DNA of 64,000 nt from Tamarix chinensis. Lineage: Eukaryota; Streptophyta; Magnoliopsida; Caryophyllales; Tamaricaceae. Each line of letters starts with the position of its first letter. Within the stretch, counting starts at the first letter, position 1. Location: positions 7,786,501 to 7,850,500 of the forward strand of contig CM060173.1 in the NCBI GenBank assembly GCA_030549775.1. The letters run 5' to 3'. Shown here one piece after another: positions 35,800 through 48,504 of this stretch. The position numbers were made by a program, and so were the translations under genes. The notes beneath the pieces were generated by a model. That model searched no databases and had not been told where the DNA came from. It saw only the letters and a program-made list of their open reading frames with translations.

Positions 35800-36445
35800 T
35801 GAATTCGCAAAATTTTAATGCGTAAATTTTACATTGATAATGGGTAAGTTTCAATGGTTAGTGGTATAATTTAAAATTAAATTTAAAAGAATTTTCATGG
35901 TGAGTAAGTTTCATGGCTAACCACCTGTTGCAAAATAAAATAAACAATGGGTAAGTGGAATAATCAAAGCGATTAAATACCCATTGTTAAAACTTATACA
36001 TGTCGGGTAAATGTATGTTTACAACAGTTTAACACTCATTGTTAAAAGTCATAGATAGCGGGTAAATGAGACATTTAAAACTATTTTTTTATATTAAAGA
36101 CAATGGGTAAAAATGACATTTACAACGGTTAAATACATGTTGTTGAAGCTAAAACACAATAGGTAAATGGAGCATTTACAACTGTTAAATACCCATTGTG
36201 GAAAGTAAAAAATAGTGTGCAAAGCTTACATTTAGAATGATTAAACACCCATTGTCGAAAGTAAAAGATAATAGATACGTTGAAGATTGACAGTGGTTAA
36301 ACACCTATTGTAAATGATTTTCCACAGCGGTGAATAAAACCATTGTCTTTTAAGCTTCTTAAATACATCGCACATAGTTACAACAGTTGTTACCCATTGT
36401 AGATTATACATAGAACCATTGTCATTGACAGTTTATATCGTAGTA
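35800..36445. repeat. CACTA-1 right subterminal repeats and terminus
   Basis: About ten direct and inverted copies of a motif near CAACGGTTAAATACCCATTGT, spaced roughly 30-70 bp, lead up to the end ATCGTAGTA. Clustered subterminal motifs within a few hundred bases of the end are characteristic of CACTA elements, where they bind a transposon protein. Confidence 0.85.
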
Positions 36446-36454
36446 TTGGTGCAC

Positions 36455-37620
36455 CAAAGGGTCTACTTTAGCCCGTACTTGTACTAGATCGTGTGTAGGA
36501 GGACATTTCCACGAATTTTGTAACTACATTATCACTTTTTATAGGTAAGACTAGGATCTAGGTAATCATTAATCATTTAAAGAAATATACCCATTTTTGT
36601 GCCTTACCTAGTACCATTACTGCCATGAAGTTAGCTAACCATTTCATATGGGAAATGGTGCAATTACATGGGTATCCTTGTTCTATAGTGTCTGATGGGG
36701 ACCCTTTCTTTATTAGTCATTACTGGATGGAGTTGTGTCACATACAAAGCACACAAATAAGTGAGTATTTCTTACCATCCTCAAACAAATGGGTATTCTA
36801 AAGTGCTCAATTGTTGTTTGGAGACTTATTTATAGGCAGTCCCTAGTGGGAAATTGAGTTAGTGGACAACTCTTCTCCCTTGGGTGGAATGATGATATAA
36901 CATGAGTCACCATAGTGCCATTGATATGACTCTTATCCAGGCAGCCTATGCTCGACCACCACATGTACTTAATACCTATATCTTGATGAGTTTACCAATT
37001 TGCACCAATTGGATTATAGCTTGAATGATAGGGAACTTTTTTCGAAGGGCATCAAAAGAAATTTTTTGCATGCTCAAGTCAGCATGAAGAACCAGATCAT
37101 TAACACTGTCGTGACAAAGAATTCAAACTTGGTGAATGGGTCCTTTAACATCATCTTGAGTTTCCAACAAGCTATTCAGGAAATATTTTAACTCCTTTGA
37201 GATTATTGCTAGCATTGGCCTTGTTGCTTATCATTTACACTTTCTTCCTAATGCCAAAATTCACCCAGTCTTTCATTTCTTAGTACTTAAATGGTGCCCT
37301 GACTTGACTATTGTTCTCCCAACACCATTGCTTGAGCTCACTACTGATAGCCAGCCAATTTTTTAGCTGCTCCATCATTTAGCTAATATGTGCATCAAAC
37401 AAGATCACTAGTGGGTTGACCAAGTACTAATTCAATGGCAACACTCTTTATCATTCGAAGCCACCTACGAAGAGATGCAGCTATCCTTGACTTCTGCCTT
37501 GAGGGCAAGCTGAGTTTTCTTGGAGAGGGTAATGATGTAGATCACAAGCCCAAGCGTATGACCATAAAGCCCATTAAGCTACAAGACTATATCACTAGTT
37601 GACTTTGTGGTGGACCTGGA
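36455..37620 (+). pseudogene. Ty3/gypsy integrase and chromodomain remnant
   Basis: Fragments in changing frames read in order: HLKKYTHFCALPSTITAMKL, QLHGYPCSIVSDGDPFFISH (integrase core with the second catalytic Asp in VSD), LFGDLFIGSP, then HQLDYSLNDRELFSKGIKRN (37,000-37,080). Next come ASIGLVAYHLHFLPNAKIHP VFHF at about 37,210 and VDQVLIQWQHSLSFEATYEE, a chromodomain-like end. This is the 3' end of a chromodomain-type gypsy pol. The first part starts immediately beyond the CACTA-1 right end, so CACTA-1 may have landed in it; the matching upstream half was not found. Confidence 0.85.
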
Positions 37621-38545
37621 CGTTTCTTCATTGTTTTTATTTGTGTTATGGCAAACTCCATCCTTGGAGAATATTCCTTTTGTTACAATGGTTGTAGACA
37701 TATCCTATCCTTAATGGATTTGTTACATCCGGTATCCTACTACGACATCCATAAATATTTAATTCTTGCACTAAAGAAAGGGATAACCTATTATTCCTAA
37801 AGTGATGAAGCCTCTTTCCTTCTCTAAAATTCTAGATCCTACTGCAGCTCAAAAGTAGCACGTAACCCTACATCCACACCATAATATGTCCTAGTAAAAA
37901 TCTAAAAAAAGATAGAGCATGATCATAATTCATTTTCTATCTCCTCCAACCTTTAATATTTCAAATTGCTAATGGATGGTAGAGTCTTTGATATAAATAT
38001 GTATACAAGTAAGTTATAATCCATCCTTATAACAAAAAATTACACTTACACCCTTTAAAAGAAAAATAATAAAGTATTTAATATAAATATAATTCAAAAA
38101 AACTTGAGGATAAAAATAAAAATTAGGCTTTGACTTTTTTAGAATGAACTTTTTTATACAAAAATTTATTTTTTATACGTATGAAGCACATTTTTTCTAG
38201 AAAGTTTCTCTTTAAAAATCATACAGTTAAAAGCAATTGACTTAGAGCAGTACCATGATCGAGAATATATTTGTTTAAGAATATGTGATTGATATTAAAA
38301 TATAATAAAAAATCTTGTATCAATTTATGAAATCAGTCATCAATAGTAATAATTTCCCATGCAACTACCGTGTCAGGATGTTATACTACCTTACGAATGA
38401 TCATGTGATCATAATTCGGCCACGTATGGGGCGCCAAAAATGATCGACATGCAGTGTGTATGTGTGTGTGTATCTACATATAGTACCAATAGTGTGGTGT
38501 CAAGTTTGCAGCCTAAGTTAATCATTTGCATCCAACAAAAGACCA
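37621..38545 (+). promoter_or_regulatory. Upstream region of the DUF4220 gene
   Basis: AT-rich, with no transposon or gene recognised. A TGTGTGTATGTGTGTG tract lies at about 38,453-38,471 and a CCACGT (G-box-like core) at 38,420. No convincing TATA box was identified at a standard distance from the ATG, so the transcription start is not placed. Confidence 0.4.
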
Positions 38546-40633
38546 ATGCAGCCCGTAATATACATAGGCTTCGCATACAAGTTACAACCATTTTGGCAGG
38601 AATGGAACGTAAGGATATTCGTTCTCATAAGCGAATTCCTACAACTAATGCTCTACTTCCTAATGCCATACAGAAAACGTACCTCCAGCGCCTTCATTTT
38701 GTCGCTAACCAAAGCCACCTACGTTGTTAGCTTCTTGGCGGCAGCCATGGCGCTTGCTTACATATCAAGCGGCATGCCTGACCGCAACGGCTATCAACCG
38801 CCCATAGTATTATGGGCTTCATTCATGCTCCTACATCTTGCTGGTGATGGACAGACAATCGCAGAGACGGTGGAAGATTCCGATACGTGGTATAAACGCT
38901 TCTGTCATTTCTTATTCAATGATGTGGTTATATTCTTGGTTACCTGTTTACAGCGGCATCAGGTAGCCGCGCCAGGAGACTGGGCGTTTATAGCAATGAC
39001 TGCTTATGTTGGCTCTTTTCTCCAAATGAAGAACCTTTGGTTTGGAGGATCTGACTCGAGGGTCAAGAATTTTCTGCTCGACAACAAGCACCATAGCACC
39101 TCGGATCCTTATCCACTACCATCATCTGCAACGGCGGGGAACAATGGTAAAGATATGTCGAAACTACAGGAGTTTGAATTAGTGAGCGAGGCATTTAAGT
39201 ATTATCTTATTTCGAGAAAGTTGATTCTTGGTCTCAGCTTCACAAGAACCGAACGCGAGGACAGTCGGTCATATTTCTTACAGCTTGATCCTGAATATGC
39301 TGTAAGGATAGTGGAAATAGAGCTCAACCTCGCTTATGATGCATACTTCACTGATGGGTTTGAACTACCTGAAAAAAAACTCCGTCGAAGTCTTTACTTG
39401 CTTCTACGTTTGATCTATCATAGTTGTGTATTAGCTTTGTTAACTACCATCAGTGTCCGGATCTCTTTTCTCTCACTTTCCAATCTTGAAGACAAGTACA
39501 ATGATCTTGATAAGCTAATAACCCGCTTATTATGTTTCTCAACTGTGCTCCTCAATTTGTTAGCTTTGTTGAAGTTTCTGTTTTCGGATTACGTGGTTGC
39601 AAGTTGGAAAATGGAGAAACTAGCACGACTCCCTCACAGGCGTCGCTGGAGGCACTCTGCAGCTCATCCTCAATGCACAACTAACCCGATGCATTTTGTT
39701 CGATACTATCTAACATTATTAGCGCGCACTTTGTTCCGCCGATGGTCCGAGACCATTTCGAAGCGCAGCTTCATGATCGAATGTCTGAGAGAAGCAGCAG
39801 TGAAATCCACACCAATCCCTAGAATATTTCTACAGAGGTATGTGACTTCGCCCACTTCCGATACACCATGGTACGAGGATGAGGTAGGAACATTTATATT
39901 CACCCAGTTACAGAAAAAAGCAAGATTTCGTGAGTATGATGCAAGGGAGGTATTTGGATCAAAGGGTTATTGGGTTCTTAAAAATCAACCACAGCCACCA
40001 TACACGGAAAACCCGCATTTCCGTGCGTTTCTTGATTCACCCTACGACTATAGGCTGCTTTTATGGCACATTGCTACGGAGATCTTGTACTGCGGAGCCA
40101 GCGATCAACAAGGAATTGAGGCGGGCACCAATCAATGTCGTGAAATGAGCATCCTACTATCCGAGTACATGATGTACCTCATGTTCGAGCGTCGTCGTAT
40201 AATGTCAGGATTAAGGGGAAACTTCATAGTCAGGTACCGCAATATTAGTAGATACGTCCAAAAAAAAGTGGAGTCAGTCAAATGGTATGAATGGAGCAAG
40301 AAAAAATCACGGGGACGGCTATCCGATTTTTACCACAAGATTGTTGGTGAGTACGAGAACTCAGTGAATGAAGTAATCGAGGAGCCTGTGATTCTTGATG
40401 CAGTTAAGATTGCGGTAGAGTTGAGTAAGTTGAAGAGGAAAGAGATGTGGGAGGTGGTGAGTGAAGTTTGGGTGGAGTTGTTGGCTTATGCTGCTACACA
40501 TTGTGATCCACTAGCTCACGTTCAGAGGCTTGCTGAAGGTGGTGAGCTAATCACTATTGTTTGGCTATTGTCTGCTCATTTAGGGTTCGGGGATTATTTC
40601 TTACCTACAGAAGAAGACATTCCCTGTCCCTGA
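38546..40633 (+). CDS. DUF4220-DUF594 membrane protein, single exon, intact
   Basis: A 695-residue uninterrupted frame. Residues about 20-170 form the DUF4220 N-terminus with membrane spans near 23-41, 49-73, 86-99 and 121-136, including LLHLAGDGQTIAETVEDSDTW, the family's conserved acidic loop. Further spans lie near 283-310 and 328-351. A basic loop (LPHRRRWRH, 362-370) follows. Residues about 500-560 carry LLLWHIATEILYC and LSEYMMYLMFERR. The C-terminal DUF594 is at about 632-686 (EVWVELLAYAATHCDPLAHV, GGELITIVWLLSAHLG). Length, order and single-exon structure match the plant family. Function is unknown; the spans suggest a membrane protein. The start is supported by a paralogous fragment at 63,507 with the same ATG context (PVI-IGFA). 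It is the only intact host gene in the window. Confidence 0.95.
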   Translation: MQPVIYIGFAYKLQPFWQEWNVRIFVLISEFLQLMLYFLMPYRKRTSSAFILSLTKATYVVSFLAAAMALAYISSGMPDRNGYQPPIVLWASFMLLHLAGDGQTIAETVEDSDTWYKRFCHFLFNDVVIFLVTCLQRHQVAAPGDWAFIAMTAYVGSFLQMKNLWFGGSDSRVKNFLLDNKHHSTSDPYPLPSSATAGNNGKDMSKLQEFELVSEAFKYYLISRKLILGLSFTRTEREDSRSYFLQLDPEYAVRIVEIELNLAYDAYFTDGFELPEKKLRRSLYLLLRLIYHSCVLALLTTISVRISFLSLSNLEDKYNDLDKLITRLLCFSTVLLNLLALLKFLFSDYVVASWKMEKLARLPHRRRWRHSAAHPQCTTNPMHFVRYYLTLLARTLFRRWSETISKRSFMIECLREAAVKSTPIPRIFLQRYVTSPTSDTPWYEDEVGTFIFTQLQKKARFREYDAREVFGSKGYWVLKNQPQPPYTENPHFRAFLDSPYDYRLLLWHIATEILYCGASDQQGIEAGTNQCREMSILLSEYMMYLMFERRRIMSGLRGNFIVRYRNISRYVQKKVESVKWYEWSKKKSRGRLSDFYHKIVGEYENSVNEVIEEPVILDAVKIAVELSKLKRKEMWEVVSEVWVELLAYAATHCDPLAHVQRLAEGGELITIVWLLSAHLGFGDYFLPTEEDIPCP

Positions 40634-40948
40634 TTCCGATCACAAAAGACAAGGGCCAATTTGCGTTTTCTTCTTATTTCCTCGTTATTCTGATGTATTT
40701 TCGGTCAACTGTTATCGAATTAATTTCCTCGTAATTTCATGTTAGCTGTAATCTATATATGATGTCCGTAAGTCAAGTAGAAATCATAATATTTATCAAT
40801 TGTGGTAATCGATCGTATGTAAACCAACCGTCGTATTGTATGTTATCGGCCCGAATGTCTACTCTTATATATTTGGTTTGTATTCAAAGCTTTACCATTA
40901 ATTTCTATTAAAATATAATTATTATATTTGTATTTAAAATTAATCTTA

Positions 40949-40979
<31 letters not shown>

Positions 40980-41789
40980 TAACAGATATTAATAATTAAA
41001 ATTTATTTTTAATATATGCGACAACAATTATTTGAATAAGAACGAAGTAATAGGAAAAAGTTTATCCTTTTATTTATTCTCTTCTACAAATACTTAGATA
41101 TTAATTAATTACAGCAAAGCCAACATCATTGTTCTACTCAAATTAGCGAGAACCCATAAGGAAATAGGTGTTGGCGATCTAAAGTGGCAACATTAATGTT
41201 CACATATTGAATATGAGAGTAGATATATTGAATGCTCAACATAGGACTATTTTCTAGCGCCTCTTTGATCAGCCATTTCCTGCACTTAAGAAGTAGAGGG
41301 GCTAGCGTTGATAGGAGCAGTGATGTCAAGGTGCTTGAATGTAGTCTCAGTTCTCAAGTATGGAGAAGAAAGGCAGAGTTTGAAGAAGCCCACGATACAA
41401 CAAAAATTTTGAGGGGAAAGATACTATAATGGTCCTGAAATTTGAATAGGCGGTCAAAAAACTGAAAAACTAAAGGAGAAAGAAAAGTTGCAACAGTCTT
41501 GGAGTCAAGGTTGAGGAAATTGAAGTGTTCTAATTCTTAATTAAGATTTTCCTTAATAAGTATTCATCAATATGTAGGCTTTTTTTTTCCAAAAAAAAAA
41601 TAAAATAATAAATAGTGCAGCTGTCCTACTCTAATTGGTTTGTTGCACTTTAATGGGTACAACAGTTAATAATCTTCGCAATCGAGAAGACTCAATTAAG
41701 GGCAATAAAGAACGTTTTTTTAAGGGCAATTAAGGGCAACAGTTAACTAATGTCTAATTTTCTAGAACTTATTTTTTTTTTATCGTTTA
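40634..41789. other. 3' flank of the DUF4220 gene, no further gene seen
   Basis: Contains the probable 3' UTR (to about 40,860), a TA run at 40,957-40,980 and otherwise AT-rich DNA. Short frames on both strands near 41,138-41,429 overlap each other and show no known domain. Confidence 0.5.
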
Positions 41790-42720
41790 TCAGATAATTA
41801 GAACAAACAAAATCAGATTACGAAAAAATAATACCAATAAAATCGTTATTAGTATTATAATAAATATTAATATAATTATTATAATAATTATCATTAAGAT
41901 AAATATTCCAATTACCGATATTGTTATTATAAATATGATTATTAATATAATTAATATTATGATAATTATTAATATTATTGTTATCCAAAGTATTATTACT
42001 ATTATTGTAATTAATAATATCATTACTATAATATTTTATATTATTATAATTATTGGAATTAATTATAGTGTTTATTATTATTAATATAATTATCATAATT
42101 CTAAATGAAATTATTATACTAATTATTAAAATAATAATAGTTATTATTTGTAATTATAATTGATTATTATTATAATTCTAATTTTTATTATAGTTATTAA
42201 TATTTTAATAAGATAATATTATTCATAATATGATAAATACTAATGTGATTATTATAATTACCCATATAATTATTTTACACATTATAATTATAATTATTAT
42301 TACTAATGATATAATTATTATGATTATAATTAATAACATAAATAATATATTTTAGTTATTATGATGTTTGTTAATAGAATTATGATAATTATGATTAATT
42401 ATATATTAATATCAATAATATCAAAAAAATTGCATAATTATTATTTTATTTTTAAAATTATTAATATAAGAATTATTATTGTTAACACTGATAATATTAT
42501 TAGCATTAATAATATAACTATTATAGTAACTATCAACATAGTTATTAATATACTTATAATTATTATGATAATTATAATCATTATTATTAACATAATTAAT
42601 AATTAATATAATTAATATCAATACTATTTATAATTATTATATTTTTGATATAATTGTTATAATTATTAATATTAATAGGATTATCAATATTAACATAACA
42701 ATTAATATTTTCATTAACAA
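41790..42720. repeat. Degenerate ATT/AAT trinucleotide tract, about 930 bp
   Basis: Almost entirely ATTATT, AATAAT, ATTAATAT and TTATAATTAT words with few G or C. Open frames on both strands (Ile- and Asn-rich) result from the repeat. Unlike the LTR microsatellites it is not colinear with any LTR block. Confidence 0.85.
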
Positions 42721-42929
42721 TAATAAATTCTTATCATATCAGATCAATACCAATAATTTCTGATCGTATAATGTCAAATCAAATTAGTAAAAATAAGCTA
42801 TAGAGAACATACCCTATGTAATACCTCATTTCTAGAAATGAAAATTATAAACCAATAATTATGTGTAATTAGCTATAATAGTTAATACAGGAGGTTATGT
42901 ATTAAATGTATTATTATTATGTATATTAT
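42721..42929. other. AT-rich flank of LTR D
   Basis: No primer-binding site follows the LTR end here (read leftward on the minus strand), supporting a solo LTR. Confidence 0.5.
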
Positions 42930-43639
42930 TGTAACAACCAAAAAAAATTAAAATAAAACCTCTAAATTTAAAACCCGTAAATTCTGGGAATGTTACTACC
43001 ATACTTAGTACTAGACGGTTCACTCATACCGTTCCAATAACAAGTGCTAAGGTTAAGAGAATATTTCCATCAACCATAACAATACATAAATCAAAGTTCA
43101 CAAAAAAATAATCAGAGTACGCATGAATTATTACACAACTAAAATATGAGAGATAGCTTCTTAAAGTAGAAAGATGTCCATGACGTTAAAATTGTTTCCG
43201 GAATTCATAACATAAAGAAAAGGGTAATTATAATAGCATATGAAAGGAAACCAACCACACCACTCTAGAGGCTAAATCGGCCCATAATCAACTCTCGCCC
43301 AAGCCGAACACCCCATAAACATCAATATTATCAAATAAGGCATCTCCAACATGTAACACGTCAGATGGGCCTCCTGCTCGTGGAAATGAACAACACCCAT
43401 GAAAAGGGTGATCAGTACGCTATGTACTGAGTAAGGTAACCGTGCACTAAGGACAACATACAAAATTCACACGAACAAGGTATAATAATAAAGGAGCATA
43501 AAGTCCAACATAATAGCATAAAGGTAAAATGAATGCTCAAGTGAAAATGCCAAGATCCAATATAATCTAGATTAATTACTTCATAAATCCTTTATCGAAT
43601 TTATTTTCACACCATGCTCTTTATCAAGTCCATACGAGT

Positions 43640-43990
43640 ACATGAACCCCACTATTTTAGCCGGGGGATCAGTCTCCAAAGCACTTCGGCTCCTAGCCAC
43701 TATTCTAGCTAGTGGATTGGTCACTTAGGGTACATGCCCTACCACTATTATATGCTGGTGGATCGGTCTAGCCCCTTTTCTCGCACAGTGTTCAACTGTA
43801 AGTAATTAGTGTCTTTCCCATATCTTAGCAAAATATAGGGTTTGGTTTATTGAGCTCGGGATCCCCCACTATTTTAGCCGGTGGATCATTCACTAGGGTA
43901 ACATACCCTACCACTATTATACACTGGTGGATCAGTCTCTAGGATACTGTAGTACTTGGCCACTATTATGCCAATGGATCGGTCTGGGCC
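43640..43990 (-). repeat. GTCCACCGGC / AATAATAGTGG box array in LTR D
   Basis: On the plus strand it reads as CCACTATTTTAGCCGG, GTGGATC and TAGGGTACATGCCCTA words repeated five to six times. This is the reverse complement of the module in LTRs B and C. Confidence 0.88.
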
Positions 43991-45363
43991 TCGCTCAATA
44001 CTCTTCCACTTTACATGATTAATGTATTAAGTATCTTATTTAGAAATTTAGACCCTAGACATGCATGGCTAACCTCCTTTACACTTATTTCCCCTAAAAG
44101 AAACCGTCTCACTCATAGGCCCATAAAGCCGTAACTAAGCCCATCCTTCTTCCCTCTTTACCAGGCTTACATTAGAGTTCATCTCCCCACGTGTGGACCT
44201 AAGCCCACTACTTTTTCACCACCTACCCATTCACTTCTTCACTAACACACTTAACTTCACCAGACACACAACCATCCACATGCACCCCAAATACCATACT
44301 AAACCCTACCCATCACACAAAACCCTAGATCAATTTACTATAGACCCTTATATTATCCCATATACTATTTTTCATGCAACACACTCAAATGCCCAAACAA
44401 CCCTTTCATCACCTTCCTCACACCTCAAAATAACTATTCATACATAAAGTTTATCCCCATCCAAACTTTATATCCCCCATGCAACTTCGGAACTTTTTCA
44501 TGCAAAAACTTATGCTTACTCGTGAAACCCTAAATTTCCATGCAAACCCTAACTCCATGCAAACCTAATTCTATGCAAACCCTAACTCCACCATGCATGG
44601 TCATATAATACTTAAATCACTCCCACATTAATTCACACTATAACACCATGTCCCACGACCTACATGCATGTCTTACACATCACATCAATTCACATTACAA
44701 CTTATACATATCATATGCATGCCATAAAATATCATATGAATATACCTCAACTCCACATCATACTACATACATAATAGTTATAAAAATTACACATAAAATA
44801 CATCATATTTCACATCACATGGAAAGCAAGACATGTAAAACACATTACACACAAACAGCCTTAGTTACACCCTTACCTAAAATGTCACCGGTCTTGGAGC
44901 ACACTTTTATACCTCTTGAGGGCTTTGATTGGTCTCACCTATTATGAGGGAAAAACTAGAATTAGATTCCCTCTTAAAATACTATTATTTACTAATTCAT
45001 CCTAAGATTAGGATTTTAAATAAAATAATACTATACTAATAATAACCACACAAAATAATAATACCAAAAATACTAATAATAATATTAATATGATTCGAAA
45101 TAGATGGTGGTATAAGGGATTCTACCCTCCACCCAAAATAATACTAAAAATATCATTAAAACATAATTAATAAAAATAATACTAATAATAATAATTGAAT
45201 TATAAAAATAAAAATAATAATGGTAATAATAAAAATAATAGTAATAATAATAATGAAATGACTTAAACCAAAACTAATATAAGGTAGGGTTTTCAACCCT
45301 ACCCTAAAATAGTAAAAGTAGCATTAGTAATAATAATAATAATATTAACACATATTATTAATA

Positions 45364-45442
45364 ATGATAATAATAATATTATTATTATTATTATTAAAAA
45401 TAGTAATAATAATAGTAATAATAATAATAGTAATAGTAATAA

Positions 45443-45537
<95 letters not shown>

Positions 45538-45541
45538 ATCG
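45364..45541. repeat. ATT then TAG/GTA microsatellite in LTR D
   Basis: A pure TAG run of about 30 units (45,446-45,537) is flanked by ATA/AAT runs. It is the counterpart of the CTA runs in LTRs B and C. The poly-Leu and poly-Val frames are artefacts. Confidence 0.95.
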
Positions 45542-46456
45542 AATCATTTAAATAAAATAGGGCTTCGGCCCTCTAAATAGATAATAGTAATAATAAAAAT
45601 TATAATACTAATAAATAATAACAATAATGAAAATAAAACTTATAATAATACTAATAATATTTATAATTTGAAACTAATAACCTAAATAGTTCCTGTAAAA
45701 TGTCGACCCTACCAAGAAATAATAACATTAATTTTGAACAAAAAATAATAATAATAATAATCGAATAAAGGTTAAAAATTGAAATAAAATATGGTAAGCT
45801 TAAATAAATAGGAGAGAAGGGTTGAGAGGGTCTAGGGTTTCACCTTGAGTTGGCGGAGATGGGTGGCACCGACGGTGGTGCACTGCAGCGGTGGCGGTGG
45901 CTGAAAAGGAGGATAGAAAAGGAAAAAGTTGAGGTTTGAGAAGAAGAGGTGGAGAATGAGGGTGGTGGTTGAGGTGCTGGTGGTAGCTTAGGCTGAGAGG
46001 AGCAAAGTGAGGGTGGTGGCACAGCAAGTGGCGGCAGCGCACGACAATAGAGGTGGCAGCTAAAATGAAGAGAAAGAGAAAAAGATAGAAGGAGAAGGAG
46101 AAAGGAGAAAAGAAGAGTATGGCTAGGTGGAGGAAGATTAGTAGCATTTTTTGAGTGGTGTAGGAGGTAGTGATAGCAGCGGATGTGGTGATGGAAGATG
46201 GCGCGAGGGGTTGCGGGTGTAAAAATTTAGCTTGATGGGCAGGGAACTTTGCATGGTTTTAGTGGCTCATGCAAGAAGAATTGAGGGAGATAGGTTTTTC
46301 AGTTAGATAGAGGGTGGTATAGGGAAGACTTAGGTAGGTAGAGATGGCGGCGTAGTTGGCTGATGGCAGAGGAAAGGTCATTTGAAGTTGCGTTGGTGTG
46401 CAGGGTAGGTTCTTAGGGTTTTGAGGAAAAAGTTTCAAAATCAAATAAACAAGGGA

Positions 46457-46464
46457 TATTTATA
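46457..46464 (-). promoter_or_regulatory. Putative TATA box of LTR D
   Basis: TATAAATA on the minus strand (in GGATATTTATAGAG on the plus strand) lies between the C/T-rich block and the microsatellite, as in LTRs B and C. Confidence 0.5.
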
Positions 46465-48504
46465 GAGTTTAGAGGGGAAGGTAGGGTTCTAAGGGTCAGT
46501 AGGAAGATATTGTAGGTAGGGTTTGGGGTAGCTGGTGGCATTTATTTGCCGGTGCAAATTCAAATCATGGTCAACCCTTCGCGCAAGAAATGGAGGCTTT
46601 TGTGCGAAAGAAAAGGGAAGTGGGTTAGGTTAGGTTGATCTGCGATTCAAGTGGGAGAGAAAGAGAGGATAAATGGCCGGTCAAGTCAAGCATAGCCGGC
46701 AACACTTTTTTCAGAGGCAACGGAGTTGCAGATTGATGGTGGAGGAGGAAGGAACAAGAAGAAGGTGAACCAGCCAGCTGGGGGAAAAAGAAAGAAAGAA
46801 AAAAGAAGGGAGAACCGGGCCGATCGAGAACGATTATTAAAATTTTAAATGGAATGTGGTGTTCCGGGGGAAAAGATGCAATACACATCGCTTCGACTGC
46901 CAAAGGAAGAAAAGAAAAGATGCGTAGGATGGGCCGCGAAAGAGAGGAAAGAAAAATGAGATATTGGGCCGCCGATAGGCCTAATCAAATGAAAGAAGGA
47001 AAAAAAGAAAAGAAAAGAAAAAGAAAGAAAAGAAAGAAAAAGGAAAAAGGGAAAAGAAAAATTTATGTAGGTTAGTGTCAATTAAATTAATTAGAATATT
47101 TTAGGTATTTAAAATAAAAATATTTAAATATAATAATATTAAATTTCCTTTTTTAGCTCATTTAGGATTTTTAAAAGATTTTTCCTAAATTCCTTTTTAA
47201 TTAGAAAAGTGCCCAAATTTTCCCTTATAAAAATATTAGTAAATTTTCTCTTAATTTCACCTAAATAATTCCTTCCTTTACAGTAATAGACTAGTGGTAA
47301 AACTGTCAACTAATAGAGCCAAACCCATTGACTGGTTTGTCTAGCTAGTCATGTTTTTTGAGGTTGATTTTTCTAAAACATCCTTTACAGTAAAATTAAA
47401 TCCTACCAACCTATGCGAATTTGTCCCTAAGATATTCCTAATTATTTTTATAATGCATTTAATTCAAAATATTGTCTCAAATTGATCTAGAGGTCAATTG
47501 GGACAATTGAGGGGGAGATATGACCTTAACATTATCTTCTTCCTCCTCTCTCCTTTGCATAATTCCAAGATTGAATGCTTCGATCTCACACATGATTTTG
47601 AGTAGCTAGAACATTCCTTTTATTCTGACCATCCATTACTCCATTACTGTATGCTAATTTTGGTCTAATTGACCTACATTCCCTAGAGACACCATTTCAG
47701 CTCTTGAGAATAAGTCAGCAGATCGTGGATAAAATATGTCCGTTATGCTCAAATTAAAACTATCAATTGTAGGATTTTGAGTTGATTCATGAACCCTCTA
47801 TGTTTCCCTTCAATTAATTGGCTATAAATATCCCCAATCATCCCTTATATTCACCTTTCTTTTAGCTACCAAAATTTCTAAATCTTTTATCCACTCTCTT
47901 ATTTCTATATTTCAAACCTTGCCGACTAAAATTCATACACTCTTTTGATCTTGACTCTATATCTCTCTTATTTCAATTTTTAAGCAAAGAGGAGTTAGAT
48001 TCTTGGCAAAAAGATTGAGTGGTTCAGTTGAGCTCTTCCCTATTTTTACCTTAAGTGGTATGTTCTTATTCCTTATTATTTTTGAGTAGGAAAATTTGAT
48101 AAGGTTTTAGTGTAATGTCTAAATTTAAGATTGTGGTTTTAAGGTTTTCAGAGAGAAGATTTCCCATAGTTAGAGTTTATGTTTTTAAGGGAATTTTGCT
48201 CGCATCAAGTAAATGATTCTTGCTTCTAAAATACTTATTAAGTATTCCTACATGTTTTGTGGTTGATTTTTGTATGTTAGCATGAGTGAATACAATATAT
48301 ATAAGTGATTTGGATGATTGGATGGCATGATTTAAGTGAAAAGCATGAAATTAGGTAAAAATAAGCTATGATGATTCCATGTTGAGAAATGCATGTGAAT
48401 CTAGTTGAAAATATGTTAAAATATGTTGATACATATTTTAATGTAATTAAAGATGATTTATATGCAATAATCCACATGAAATTTATAATTTGGTGTTGTG
48501 TTAT

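Larger units (their letters stand above)
22660..36445 (+). mobile_element. CACTA/En-Spm element (CACTA-1), degenerate, with nested LINE
   Basis: Transposase_21, DUF4218 and DUF4216 homology (22,690-25,470) is followed, across a 4.8-kb LINE, by a second block with Transposase_24-like and Ulp1 homology (30,874-34,180). Then come a minisatellite and subterminal repeats. The right end is ATCGTAGTA at about 36,445, a one-base variant of the CACTA terminus GTAGTG. No left terminus was found, so the left boundary is only where homology begins. It is colinear with CACTA-2 but clearly diverged in sequence and in its subterminal motif. Confidence 0.85.
42930..47282 (-). mobile_element. Solo LTR of the giant-LTR gypsy family (LTR D), minus strand
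   Basis: Read on the minus strand it ends GGTTGTTACA (42,930 side). It carries the terminal block with GCACTTGTTATTGGAACGG and TAGTACTAAGTATGG, the box array (43,640-43,990), the TAAGG donor-like block (44,871-44,930), a CTA microsatellite (45,446-45,537), a C/T-rich promoter-proximal part (45,830-47,060) and an AT-rich start. The order is identical to LTRs B and C. The right edge is uncertain; TGTAAAGG at 47,282 is the best candidate, but five-base duplications do not match. No internal region was found on either side. Confidence 0.85.

Noticed and set aside
38409..38591. Minus-strand frame overlapping the start of the DUF4220 gene
   Set aside because: It is antisense to the start of the conserved gene and contains a poly-Thr-His run from the TG repeat.
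41818..42621. Asn/Ile-rich frames
   Set aside because: Caused by the AT-rich trinucleotide tract.
43640..43990. Possible CRISPR-like array from regular boxes
   Set aside because: Plant DNA; the repeats are imperfect, the spacers are themselves conserved between LTR copies, and no cas genes exist.
45299..45555. Poly-Leu and poly-Val frames
   Set aside because: Products of the TAG microsatellite in LTR D.
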